Below are positions 7,988 through 16,032 of a stretch of 34,093 bases of DNA, piece by piece (the stretch's first letter is position 1; each line of letters opens with the position of its first letter). The translations under genes were made by a program, and so were the position numbers. The notes beneath the pieces are model-generated. The model had not been told where the DNA came from. It saw nothing but the letters and a program-made list of their open reading frames with translations, and ran no database searches. The DNA comes from Ammoniphilus sp. CFH 90114 (GTDB lineage: Bacteria; Bacillota; Bacilli; Aneurinibacillales; RAOX-1): NCBI RefSeq assembly GCF_004123195.1, contig NZ_SDLI01000024.1, positions 1 through 34,093 of the forward strand, in the 5' to 3' direction.

Positions 7988-8725
7988 TTATTTCTGCGCT
8001 TTCTTAACAAGTTCTAAAGCTTCTTCATTTGATAATCCCTTAATACGGATATGAAGCTGCGCTGCAAGCTGTTCTAGTTTCTTTCTTTGCTCTTTTTTCA
8101 GCTCTGTCTTAGTCAGCTTTAGCGCTTCTTGATAGGCTAGCCCTTCAATATCGACCTCGAGCTTTTGTGCTGTTTCTTTTACAAACTGCCACTTGTTTAA
8201 ATCTATTGCCTGCTTAAGCTTTTCCTTTGCTTCTTTATGTTCAAGGCCTGTAATATCGACTTGTAATCTTGCCGCTAATGTTTCTAGCTGGGCTTGCCTC
8301 CGTTCTTCCGTCAACTTTTTCAGTAATTCTCTTGCTTCCTTATTGGAAAGATTCGTAATATCAACATCAAGCCTTAGAGCCATTTCATTCAAGGTTTGTC
8401 TTTGCTTCTGCTCAAGTTCTTGAGCTAATTTTTGTCTATCGCTTACACCAAGCTTGATTAATAACTGTTTTTCTCTCAAAGTAATGGCCTTTAATTTTTT
8501 CGCCTCTAGAATAGCCTGAACTGCTTGCTTTCTATTCAATCCCTGTATGTCAATTCCGAGTTGATTAGCTAGTCTCTTCATCTTCTTTTCATCATATTGT
8601 TGTTCCTTGATCCTAGCTTGTTCCATTGACTCTTTTAAGCTTGACTGCTTCCCCTCTTCTGCATAGGTATGAAGACTCGAACATAATAAAAAAGTTGATA
8701 TGAAAACAAGTAAGGTTTTTCTCAT
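7988..8725 (-). CDS. Secreted helical protein with five ~35-residue repeats
   Basis: 245 aa, with TAGGAG 8 nt before the ATG. Residues 1-22 are a Sec signal peptide (…HTYA). The mature part carries a repeat of the form LAxxLxVDIxGLxxKEAxxxL, starting near residues 52, 115, 150, 185 and 219; the last four are spaced about 35 residues apart and separated by charged helix. A degenerate sixth copy may lie near 88. Each repeat resembles a short helix-loop-helix in which a conserved IxGL turn is followed by an EA helix, like small cell-envelope or peptidoglycan-associated repeats. I do not recognise the family. It is the third gene of the operon RR-HK-this-lipoprotein and is probably exported to the wall. 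Confidence 0.72.
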   Translation of the reverse strand: MRKTLLVFISTFLLCSSLHTYAEEGKQSSLKESMEQARIKEQQYDEKKMKRLANQLGIDIQGLNRKQAVQAILEAKKLKAITLREKQLLIKLGVSDRQKLAQELEQKQRQTLNEMALRLDVDITNLSNKEARELLKKLTEERRQAQLETLAARLQVDITGLEHKEAKEKLKQAIDLNKWQFVKETAQKLEVDIEGLAYQEALKLTKTELKKEQRKKLEQLAAQLHIRIKGLSNEEALELVKKAQK

Positions 8726-8804
8726 CCAGCTGGCTCCTATTCAAACAGATTTTAAGTTAGATTACACGAAATATATTTCTTTTTTATGTCATTTTTCCGT
8801 TGGT

Positions 8805-10169
8805 TCACAGCTCTACCCTAAAAGTGGTCCTTTCCTTGTTAGAGACTACATCGATCAACCCGCCATGCAAGGTCACAATGTGTTGGGTAATAGTAAGACC
8901 AAGACCACTGCCTTTTTCACTTCTGCTTTTGTCTGCTTTATAGAAGCGATCAAAGATTTGATGAAGGTCCTGTTCAGCGATTTCTCGTCCATAGTTCGTA
9001 AATTCAATAACAGATTTCTTACCCTTTGTTGACAAGCCAACGGTAACTTTAGAGCCTTCTTTTGAATGTTTAATCGCGTTATCTAGTAAATTGGCAAACA
9101 CTTGCTTTAATCTATTTTCATCGACAAAGGCAAAAACTCTAGGTTCTAGCCACTTTTCTACGATTATATTTTTTTCGGCAGCCTTAAGCTCAAACTGCTT
9201 GATGCTTGCACTAAGCAGATCTGTTAATGAAACATCGTTCTTTTGCAATTGGACCACACGTTCATCGAAGGCTGAGAGATCAATTAGATCATCCACTAAT
9301 TTGTTTAATCGAACGATTTCTTCAATAGAAATATCCAATAACTCTTGGTTATCGTGCGGGTCAATTACCCCATCGAGAATTCCTTGCAGCGTGGTCCGAA
9401 TGGTGGTTAGAGGAGTTCGCAATTCATGAGAGATTTCACCAATAAATTTTCGGCGACTTTCTTCCACAACGGCAATTTTGTCCGTTAGGTTGTTTAACAG
9501 AAATCCAAGAGAGACAAGCTCATCCTGTCCTTTCACTTCCACTCTCTTCGTAAAGTCCCCTTGTGAAATACTCTTTACGGTTTTACTCATGGAAGTAATC
9601 GGTGCTGCGAATCGCTTAGAAAGAAAATAGGAAACCACCAGTAACGGAATAAACAATACCAAAACACTTACTGCTATGATTTTGTTAATCTCAGCAATCC
9701 AACCTTCAATTTCTTGGACGGGTTGATGCAAAAAGATGGCTCCTATAATTTGATCTTGAACGATTAAAGGAACCCCAGCGATGAACATGTCTAAATCTTT
9801 ATGCATCGTAAATGTAACCTGTGTAAGAGCCAAGTTTTTGTCCGTCACTTGCCTTAACCATTTTTGAATTTGAGGATTTTCCCTAACAAACAACGGTTTC
9901 CGATCTTTTAATAGGATGGAAACCTGGATATCTTCATTCTGCTCTAACCTGACAATGTTATCTCGGAATGCTTCTCGGTTCATTTTCCCTTCTAAAAATT
10001 GTTGGCTGACTTCATTCAATTCTTCAGCCTTCTCTGCTAATCGATCTCGCGTAGTCTCGTAGACTCTTTTCTCAAGAAGATAACTAATGAAAAGAGATGT
10101 ACAAGCTAGGCTTCCTACACTAATAAGCAGGGAAAAGATAAGCATTTTTCTGAAGATCGTGTTAAACAT
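8805..10169 (-). CDS. HAMP-domain sensor histidine kinase
   Basis: 454 aa from the ATG at 10169, which overlaps the regulator's stop codon (TAATG) and has GGAGG upstream; a longer frame from 10205 is unlikely. Two membrane helices (about 9-32 and 163-184) flank an extracytoplasmic sensor of about 130 residues. A HAMP linker follows (about 185-237), then a HisKA domain with the phospho-acceptor H248 in FIGEISHELRTPL. The HATPase_c domain shows the N box (NLLDNAIKHS) and the G box (GSGLGLTI). It would phosphorylate the response regulator encoded just upstream. The sensor domain has no recognised ligand fold. The secreted proteins downstream in the same operon suggest an envelope signal (inference). 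Confidence 0.93.
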   Translation of the reverse strand: MFNTIFRKMLIFSLLISVGSLACTSLFISYLLEKRVYETTRDRLAEKAEELNEVSQQFLEGKMNREAFRDNIVRLEQNEDIQVSILLKDRKPLFVRENPQIQKWLRQVTDKNLALTQVTFTMHKDLDMFIAGVPLIVQDQIIGAIFLHQPVQEIEGWIAEINKIIAVSVLVLFIPLLVVSYFLSKRFAAPITSMSKTVKSISQGDFTKRVEVKGQDELVSLGFLLNNLTDKIAVVEESRRKFIGEISHELRTPLTTIRTTLQGILDGVIDPHDNQELLDISIEEIVRLNKLVDDLIDLSAFDERVVQLQKNDVSLTDLLSASIKQFELKAAEKNIIVEKWLEPRVFAFVDENRLKQVFANLLDNAIKHSKEGSKVTVGLSTKGKKSVIEFTNYGREIAEQDLHQIFDRFYKADKSRSEKGSGLGLTITQHIVTLHGGLIDVVSNKERTTFRVEL

Positions 10170-10864
10170 TACTTTCTGACCTCCAGCTGGTATCCCACTC
10201 CCCATACCGTTTTGATTTGCCAGCTGTCTTCCCCATTAATCTTTTCTCTAAGTCTCTTAATATATAAATCAATGACTCGGTCTTCTCCTTCAAAGTCCCA
10301 GCCCCATATTTTTTCGATCAACTCACTTCGTTCGAAAGCGCGGTTCGGGTGCTGTGCAAGAAACAATAATAGTTCAAACTCCTTCTTGGTAACCTTTAGC
10401 GTCTGTCCATTCTGTTTGACTGTGAAGCTGGTTGGAGAGATTTCTACATTCCCAAGTGTGATCACATCACTAGGAGGAGCCGAGGAAATCTTTGTATCCT
10501 GGCTAGTTCGTCTAAGAACAGCTTTTATGCGGGCCAATAGCTCATTAGGATCGAATGGCTTGACGATGTAATCATCTGCCCCTAGTTGAAAGCCTTCTAC
10601 TTTTTCATGCCCCTGGCCTCGCGCTGTCAGCATAATGATCGGTACAGTCGACCTCTTCCGGATTTTGCGACACACAGCCCATCCATCTAGTTTAGGCAGC
10701 ATTAAATCTAAGAGAATAAGATCATAATTTGTTTTATGGAATAGAGCCAACGCTTCCTCTCCATCCTGAGCAAAATCAACAATATACCTTTCTTTTTGTA
10801 GATACATGTTCGTTGCTTTGCAGATGTTCTGATCGTCATCTACCATTAGTATTTTATGTGCCAT
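10169..10864 (-). CDS. OmpR/PhoB-family response regulator
   Basis: 231 aa from the ATG at 10864, preceded by GGAGGT with 7-nt spacing; the longer in-frame start at 10921 lacks this. The receiver domain has the acidic pocket (VDDD, residues 8-11), phospho-acceptor D53 in LLDLMLPK, and K102 in IVKPF. The C-terminal winged helix (about 130-228) has the typical LTxxEF-like helix start (VTKKEFELL), the recognition region (RSELIEKIWG) and the closing wing (WGVGYQLE). It is the first gene of a four-gene operon with its kinase and two exported helical proteins, which it probably regulates. The regulon outside the window is unknown. Confidence 0.93.
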   Translation of the reverse strand: MAHKILMVDDDQNICKATNMYLQKERYIVDFAQDGEEALALFHKTNYDLILLDLMLPKLDGWAVCRKIRKRSTVPIIMLTARGQGHEKVEGFQLGADDYIVKPFDPNELLARIKAVLRRTSQDTKISSAPPSDVITLGNVEISPTSFTVKQNGQTLKVTKKEFELLLFLAQHPNRAFERSELIEKIWGWDFEGEDRVIDLYIKRLREKINGEDSWQIKTVWGVGYQLEVRK

Positions 10865-10979
10865 CGGGCTTACCTCCGTTTGCTGTTCACTATTTTTCAT
10901 TTTCCAGAAGGTTGGATCCATACCTATTTTCGAATAGAATGATAGATAACCGACAAAACAAAAGTAGGTCTTCTGTAAA

Positions 10980-12280
10980 ATGAAAGTATTTAGGTTGATC
11001 CTTTTAGCGATTATACCACTATGTTTTATTTTGAGTTTCCTTGGAACGCTTACTTCTTATTTTATTGAGCCAAAGGACGTTCAACGAGCAGAGAATCCAA
11101 CCCCTTCCTTTTCTCCTTCCATCTATGAAGATCAGGGGGTTAAGATAGTGGCTTCCGTGGTTGATGAGGACATAGCCTATTACGACGAAAAAACATGGGT
11201 GAGGCAGTTTTGGAATGGAATGAATCTAGGCGCAACCACCCCTGGTCATATGCCGGGTGAACTCCGACGAAGGAAGACTATCTTCGCTGGTTTAAGGAGA
11301 TGAAGGAAATGAATGTGGACGTATTTCCGGATCTATACCATTCTTCCTCCACACTTTTATGAAGCTCTCAAGGAATTTAATGAAACACAGGAAACTCCGC
11401 TGTGGCTCGTTCATGGAATATGGTCTCCGGAAGAGCAGCTTATTGGAGAAGATCATAAAGAAAACGATGCCTTTACTCCAGCCATTCGAGAGAAGTTTAT
11501 GCAAGAGATTATAGATGCGGTTCGCGCTTCGAATGGAGACTTGAATCGCCCAGCTAAGCCTGGACATGCTAGCGTTGTTTATAACCATGACGTTTCTCCG
11601 TACATCATGAGTTGGTTAGTAGGGACGGAGTGGTTTTTGCGTGGCAAGATGAATGGTTTAAGATCACGTGGAACACGATGGACCTCTTATTGCCAAGAGA
11701 ACGGCGGGATAAATGGTTCAATCGTTTAACGAATGAGGCCAATTTCGGTGTCATCGCAATGGAACCTGGTGAAAGCCAAGACCAGATGGTTAAGCTTCAT
11801 GATTCCACATATGAAAGTGCGAGTGAAGCGATCTTCCTGCCATGGAGATTGGCATTAAGTAAAGAGCTATACTTGCCCGAAACGAAGGAAACTGTACCCT
11901 TTGAAGACCTTACCATTGGAGTTCTAAAATCTGGAATTACCGATCCTAATCACCCCGAGTTTCATAGTTTATCGGATTGGTACAGTCATCAAAATATACT
12001 CGAACTAAGAATCCCTTGGATGATGCTAGGTTATACGGATCCCAGCACCCATCAAGCATGGGATTATCCCTACAAGGCCAACGAATTAAAGGCAACTACC
12101 TCTGAGGGGATATCCGTGCAGGTACAAGTCACAAACCAGCCAAGCTCTACCATCGAGAAAAATCAAGTATCCTATCGTTGGAACCCGTGGGACATGCCCA
12201 CTTATCATGAGCGTAAGAAAGCTAGCTTCTTTATTTTAAAAGAATACTTCCAAGAGCAAAGAGAACCCAGGAGTGAATGA
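10980..12280 (+). pseudogene. Decayed membrane-anchored glycoside-hydrolase-like protein with internal deletion
   Basis: Three pieces of one ancestral protein. 10980-about 11262 encodes an N-terminal hydrophobic anchor and an extracytoplasmic start (…WNGMNLGATTPGHMPGE). About 11264-11326 continues in another frame (TKEDYLRWFKEMKEMNVDVF), and from 11328 the first frame returns (RIYTILPPHFYEALKEF). At about 11612-11640 the text jumps from an MSWLVGTEW segment to VVFAWQDEWFKITWNTMDL in a third frame, which runs to 12280. From memory, intact relatives carry some 200 more residues between these two motifs, so a large stretch is deleted. The junction bases read in both frames, suggesting deletion at a short repeat. 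Relatives are large extracytoplasmic proteins with a TIM-barrel look; the exact function is unknown. The ribosome site is weak. Confidence 0.8.
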
Positions 12281-12293
12281 ACTCCTGGGTTCT
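12262..12293. terminator. Terminator at the end of the decayed gene
   Basis: A perfect 13-bp stem, AGAACCCAGGAGT (12262-12274) with ACTCCTGGGTTCT (12281-12293), around a 6-nt loop. It overlaps the stop codon of the + gene and lies 31 bp beyond the stop of ggt on the other strand. Neither side has a long T run, so termination strength is uncertain. Confidence 0.6.
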
Positions 12294-12324
12294 GTATTTA
12301 AACTATCGATTAAGGCCTTTAGAT

Positions 12325-13932
12325 TTACCAAGCAGCAATCGCACCGTCTGTCCGGGACTCTGTTCCGGCGCTCAGAACACCCTCTTCATCCCTCCAGATA
12401 ATCTGTCCTCGTCCAAATGGATAGACATCCAGGGCAATTTCGATGTCGTGCCCTTTTCTTGATAAGGCTTGAACAATATGCTCCGGCACCTTTCGTTCAA
12501 CTAGCACTTTTTTACCCTCCACCCACTGCCAGCGAGGTGCATCTAGTGTAGCCTGAGGATTTAGCTGAAAGTCAATAGCATTCATAACTACCTGCAAATG
12601 TCCTTGTGGTTGCATGAAACCTCCCATCACGCCGAAAGGTCCAATCGCTCGACCATCCTTGGTCAGAAACCCAGGAATAATGGTATGATAAGTTTTCTTT
12701 CCCGGCTCTAGGCAATTCGGGTGGTCAGGATCAAGCGAGAAGTTCCTTCCCCTGTTCTGCAAATTGATTCCCGTTCCAGGCACAACCAGCCCCGATCCAA
12801 AAGCCATATAATTACTCTGAATGAAAGAAACCATATTCCCCTCGCCGTCCGCGGCAGCCAAGTAAACGGTTCCTCCCTTGGGTGGTATGCCCGCTTCAGG
12901 CAATATAGCCTGGTCTGCAATGAGGGCCCTTCTTTCTTCAGCATACGAATCCGAAAGCAGTGATTCAACTGTGGTTTTCATTTTTTCTGGATCCGTTATA
13001 TAAGCCTTGCCATCAGCAAAAGCCAGTTTTATTGCTTCAATTTGCTTGTGGTAGGTCTCCACATCCTCCCGGTGGGAGAAGTCAAAGCCCTTGAGCATAT
13101 TCAAGGCCATAAGCGTAATCAATCCCTGTCCGTTGGGCGGGATCTCCCATACATCATAACCCCTGTAATTCACTTTAATCGGCTTGACCCACTGAGGTTT
13201 ATATTTCGCAAGGTCCTCTTTCCTCAAGTAACCTCCATACTGCCTAGAAAAACGGTCCATTTCCTCAGCCAGATGCCCACGGTAGAACGACTCGGCTTGC
13301 GTTTCAGCTATAGATTGCAGCGTTTTGGCCATATCTTCGGAGCTCCACATTTCACCGATGTGTGGAGCGCGACCTTTGGGAGCAAAGGTGGTAAACCAGT
13401 TGCTAAATTCGTCATCCTTTAGCTCGTTACAAAACGAATGATAAGCTTGATTCCAGTACTTGCCAAGTGTTGGAGTGACTGGATACCCCTGACTTGCGTA
13501 TTCGATAGCAGGCTGCAGCACGTCAGCAAAAGGCAGCTTGCCGAATCGTTCAGATAGGGCTGCCCAAGCCGCTGGTGTACCCGGAACCGTAACCGGCAGC
13601 CATCCATGCTTAGGCATCTCCTGATATCCCGACTTCCTGAGCTCTTCGGCAGATATCCCCTCTGGAGAAGGGCCGCTGGCATTCAATCCATGCAGCTCAC
13701 CCTTAGTCCAAACTAGAGCAAAGGAATCCCCTCCAATAGAATTGGAGGTCGGCTCGACTACCGTTAGGCAAGCAGCAGTTGCAATCGCTGCATCAATGGC
13801 ATTCCCGCCCTTTTTCAGAATATCCAACCCAGCTTGGGCAGCCAACGGCTGAGAAGTAGCCACCATCCCTTTTTTGGCATAGACCGCCATTCTTTGAGAA
13901 GGATAGGGATAATTCAAAGCATCGTAGTTCAT
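12325..13932 (-). CDS. ggt: Gamma-glutamyltransferase, cytoplasmic (YwrD-like) type
   Basis: 535 aa, with AAGGAGG before the ATG. It is an Ntn-hydrolase that cleaves gamma-glutamyl bonds (glutathione or other gamma-glutamyl amides). The N-terminal region shows the family's GGNAIDAAIA (about 42-51) and NSIGGDSF motifs. The self-processing nucleophile is most likely T355 in PKGGT, at the start of the small subunit; GGFMQPQGHLQ and the C-terminal TESRTDGA are also typical. There is no signal peptide, unlike the secreted Bacillus GGT, so it should act in the cytoplasm. It is last in the GntR-TRAP-TAXI-dehydrogenase operon, 13 nt after the dehydrogenase. This suggests the imported substrate may be a gamma-glutamyl compound or is processed to one (inference). 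Confidence 0.93.
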   Translation of the reverse strand: MNYDALNYPYPSQRMAVYAKKGMVATSQPLAAQAGLDILKKGGNAIDAAIATAACLTVVEPTSNSIGGDSFALVWTKGELHGLNASGPSPEGISAEELRKSGYQEMPKHGWLPVTVPGTPAAWAALSERFGKLPFADVLQPAIEYASQGYPVTPTLGKYWNQAYHSFCNELKDDEFSNWFTTFAPKGRAPHIGEMWSSEDMAKTLQSIAETQAESFYRGHLAEEMDRFSRQYGGYLRKEDLAKYKPQWVKPIKVNYRGYDVWEIPPNGQGLITLMALNMLKGFDFSHREDVETYHKQIEAIKLAFADGKAYITDPEKMKTTVESLLSDSYAEERRALIADQAILPEAGIPPKGGTVYLAAADGEGNMVSFIQSNYMAFGSGLVVPGTGINLQNRGRNFSLDPDHPNCLEPGKKTYHTIIPGFLTKDGRAIGPFGVMGGFMQPQGHLQVVMNAIDFQLNPQATLDAPRWQWVEGKKVLVERKVPEHIVQALSRKGHDIEIALDVYPFGRGQIIWRDEEGVLSAGTESRTDGAIAAW

Positions 13933-13945
13933 GTCGTATTCCTCC

Positions 13946-14890
13946 TTAATAACCTTGCTGATAGTCAGCTAAATTCCTTAGCTTTTCACCCATGATGTAT
14001 CTCTGGTAATTCTCTAGAAAGATATCCAGGCAGCGGTCCAAAAAACGATCGGTCTTTGCAGCCATGTGCGGAGTAAGCAGCAGCCTAGGGGTACCCCATA
14101 ATGGAGATTCCTTGGGCAAAGGCTCTTGATGGAATACATCGAGAGCTAGTCCTCTGATCCGCCCTGCTTCCAAAGCACGACGAGCCGCTTCTTCCTCCAT
14201 CAGCTCTCCTCGTCCCAGGTTAATTACCACCGCTTCCCGCTTCAGCCATCCCAATTCTGTATCGCCGATGAGTTGGTCTGTCTGTTCCGTTAAAGGTAAA
14301 GCAAGAATCAGATAATCAGCTTGACCCACGACTGTTTCCAGCTTATCCAGCGGAAACGTTTCCTGAAAGAACGGAGCAGCCGTTCCCCTTCGGTTCAATC
14401 CAACTGTCTTCATAGAAAAAACCTCTGCTTTTCTTGCTATTTCGCTTCCTATATGCCCCGTTCCCAAAATTACCAACGTCTTGCCTGATAATTCAGAGGG
14501 AAAGCAGGTTCGGTCCCATCGAGATTGCTTTTGAAGCTGGATAAATTCATCCATCCTGCGTGTGAAATAAAGCATACAGGAAAACGCATATTCAGCGATG
14601 GGTTCAACATGGGAACCCTTAACCGAAGTCATCCAAATTCCTTGATCCAAAATATACTTCTTTGGCATATGATCAAATCCTGTGGCAGATAATTGCACCC
14701 ATTTCAACTTTGGCATCCGCTGAAAGGTCTCTACTGTCATCCCTTTGCCATATGTAAATAAAATTTCTGCTTCTCTGATCCGATCGGTATCGAAATCTTG
14801 TGCCCACAGCACTTCATAGCGTCCTTCGCATGCGTTCCGGACCCGATCCAAGTGTCGTTGCGTCGCATCCGCGTGCTGAATCAGAATCAT
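13946..14890 (-). CDS. D-2-hydroxyacid dehydrogenase family protein
   Basis: 314 aa, with AAAGGAG before the ATG. It is an NAD(P)-dependent oxidoreductase interconverting 2-oxo and D-2-hydroxy acids. The Rossmann motif is GTGHIG (143-148). The substrate-binding and catalytic residues are R227 (NLGRGE), E256 (DVFHQE) and H275 (TPHMA), all in place. The sequence resembles the glyoxylate/hydroxypyruvate-reductase-like branch (YAFSCMLYFTRRM, SGKTLVILGTG) rather than D-lactate dehydrogenase. The next base to the cofactor motif is hydrophilic enough that NADPH versus NADH cannot be decided by eye. It sits between the TAXI protein and ggt, so it probably acts on the imported organic acid or a product of it. 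Confidence 0.9.
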   Translation of the reverse strand: MILIQHADATQRHLDRVRNACEGRYEVLWAQDFDTDRIREAEILFTYGKGMTVETFQRMPKLKWVQLSATGFDHMPKKYILDQGIWMTSVKGSHVEPIAEYAFSCMLYFTRRMDEFIQLQKQSRWDRTCFPSELSGKTLVILGTGHIGSEIARKAEVFSMKTVGLNRRGTAAPFFQETFPLDKLETVVGQADYLILALPLTEQTDQLIGDTELGWLKREAVVINLGRGELMEEEAARRALEAGRIRGLALDVFHQEPLPKESPLWGTPRLLLTPHMAAKTDRFLDRCLDIFLENYQRYIMGEKLRNLADYQQGY

Positions 14891-14952
14891 CGAAACACTC
14901 CTTTCTTAGAAGGAAGCCGGGCAGAGATCGTTCTCTCCACCCTTGCCTTCCC

Positions 14953-15987
14953 TTATTGCAAATAGGCCTCTACACCTGGGTGAACAGGAGCCCCCTTGAA
15001 CCCATCCTTCAAGGTTGATTTATCTACAAAGCTCAAGGATGGCTGCGATTGGGCCAACTCATCCTTATTCTCTACGATCGCTTTGGCAATCCGTTCTGCC
15101 AACTCAGCTGGGATATCATTACTTAACATCATCACAGTATAGGAACCGATGGTATTGACCGGCTCAGTCTGTCCATCATAGGTGTTAGCAGGGAGTTGGG
15201 CAGCAACATACCCGGGATTGCTTTCTTCCACTTTCTTTGCCGTTTCCGGATCAACTTCTAAGAAACGGACCTTTTTCATCGCGTTAAGCTCCATGATGAA
15301 GGAGGATGGCGCATCGGTCATAGCCATGGCCACATCGGCATGTCCATCCTTCAGCAGATCCGTCATCTCCGAATAGCCGGTCAGGGAGATTTTTCCCCCA
15401 TTCTCTTCAATTTGCTGGTACGTGGTACCATAATATTTCTCTAGGAGATTACTTGTGAAAACCTGTCCAGAAAAGGTTTTCTTACCTGGCAGTATATTCG
15501 CTCCATTTTTCAGGTCCCCTAAAGTCTGAAACTTGCTATTGTCCTCCAAGGCAATTACTTGATAGAAGGATTGGTAAAGGGTGGAAAGTCCGCTGATATT
15601 ATCTGCAGCACTTCCGTTGAAGTCCCCATTTCCATTAACCGCATCATTAAAAGTGTCAGAGAAGGTATATCCGATTTGGGCAGCACCTGAAGACACATCC
15701 TTAATGTTGGCAACACCGCCACCTTCCGTAACCGTCACATTCAATCCCGGGATTTCTCTCATCAGTACCTCAGATATTGCCGCAGCGCTGGCATACCAGC
15801 CGCCGCCAATCGGTCCGGAAGCTAGGATAATATTGCTCGGTTCTGGCTTATAATCGGACTCTGATTTGGACCCTGAAGCACCACCCTGTTGCGGGTTGGC
15901 ATTGGAAGTATCCTGTGAAGACGAGCATCCGACAACTGCTGAGAACAATAAAGCCGTAGTACATAAAGTAGACAACAACTTTTTCAT
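14953..15987 (-). CDS. TAXI-family TRAP transporter solute-binding lipoprotein
   Basis: 344 aa from the ATG at 15987, which follows AGGGGGG; the longer frame from 16023 lacks a ribosome site and would mask the signal. C21 in AVVGC is the lipidation site. The mature protein has the TAXI hallmarks: ASGPIGGGWYASAAAI near the start, then VTVTEGGGVANIKDV and QIGYTFSD. TAXI proteins are the extracytoplasmic receptors for TRAP importers with fused permeases, and in characterised members bind organic acids such as glutamate or 2-oxoglutarate. It is encoded directly after the fused permease (45-nt gap), so the two make a complete importer. Confidence 0.93.
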   Translation of the reverse strand: MKKLLSTLCTTALLFSAVVGCSSSQDTSNANPQQGGASGSKSESDYKPEPSNIILASGPIGGGWYASAAAISEVLMREIPGLNVTVTEGGGVANIKDVSSGAAQIGYTFSDTFNDAVNGNGDFNGSAADNISGLSTLYQSFYQVIALEDNSKFQTLGDLKNGANILPGKKTFSGQVFTSNLLEKYYGTTYQQIEENGGKISLTGYSEMTDLLKDGHADVAMAMTDAPSSFIMELNAMKKVRFLEVDPETAKKVEESNPGYVAAQLPANTYDGQTEPVNTIGSYTVMMLSNDIPAELAERIAKAIVENKDELAQSQPSLSFVDKSTLKDGFKGAPVHPGVEAYLQ

Positions 15988-16032
15988 AAAAATCCCCCCT
16001 GAAATATTAAAATTGTATTTCAAGCTAAGAGC

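Noticed and set aside
10729-10983. 84-aa plus-strand ORF over the start of the response regulator
   Set aside because: It lies antisense to a clearly conserved regulator and lacks a ribosome site.
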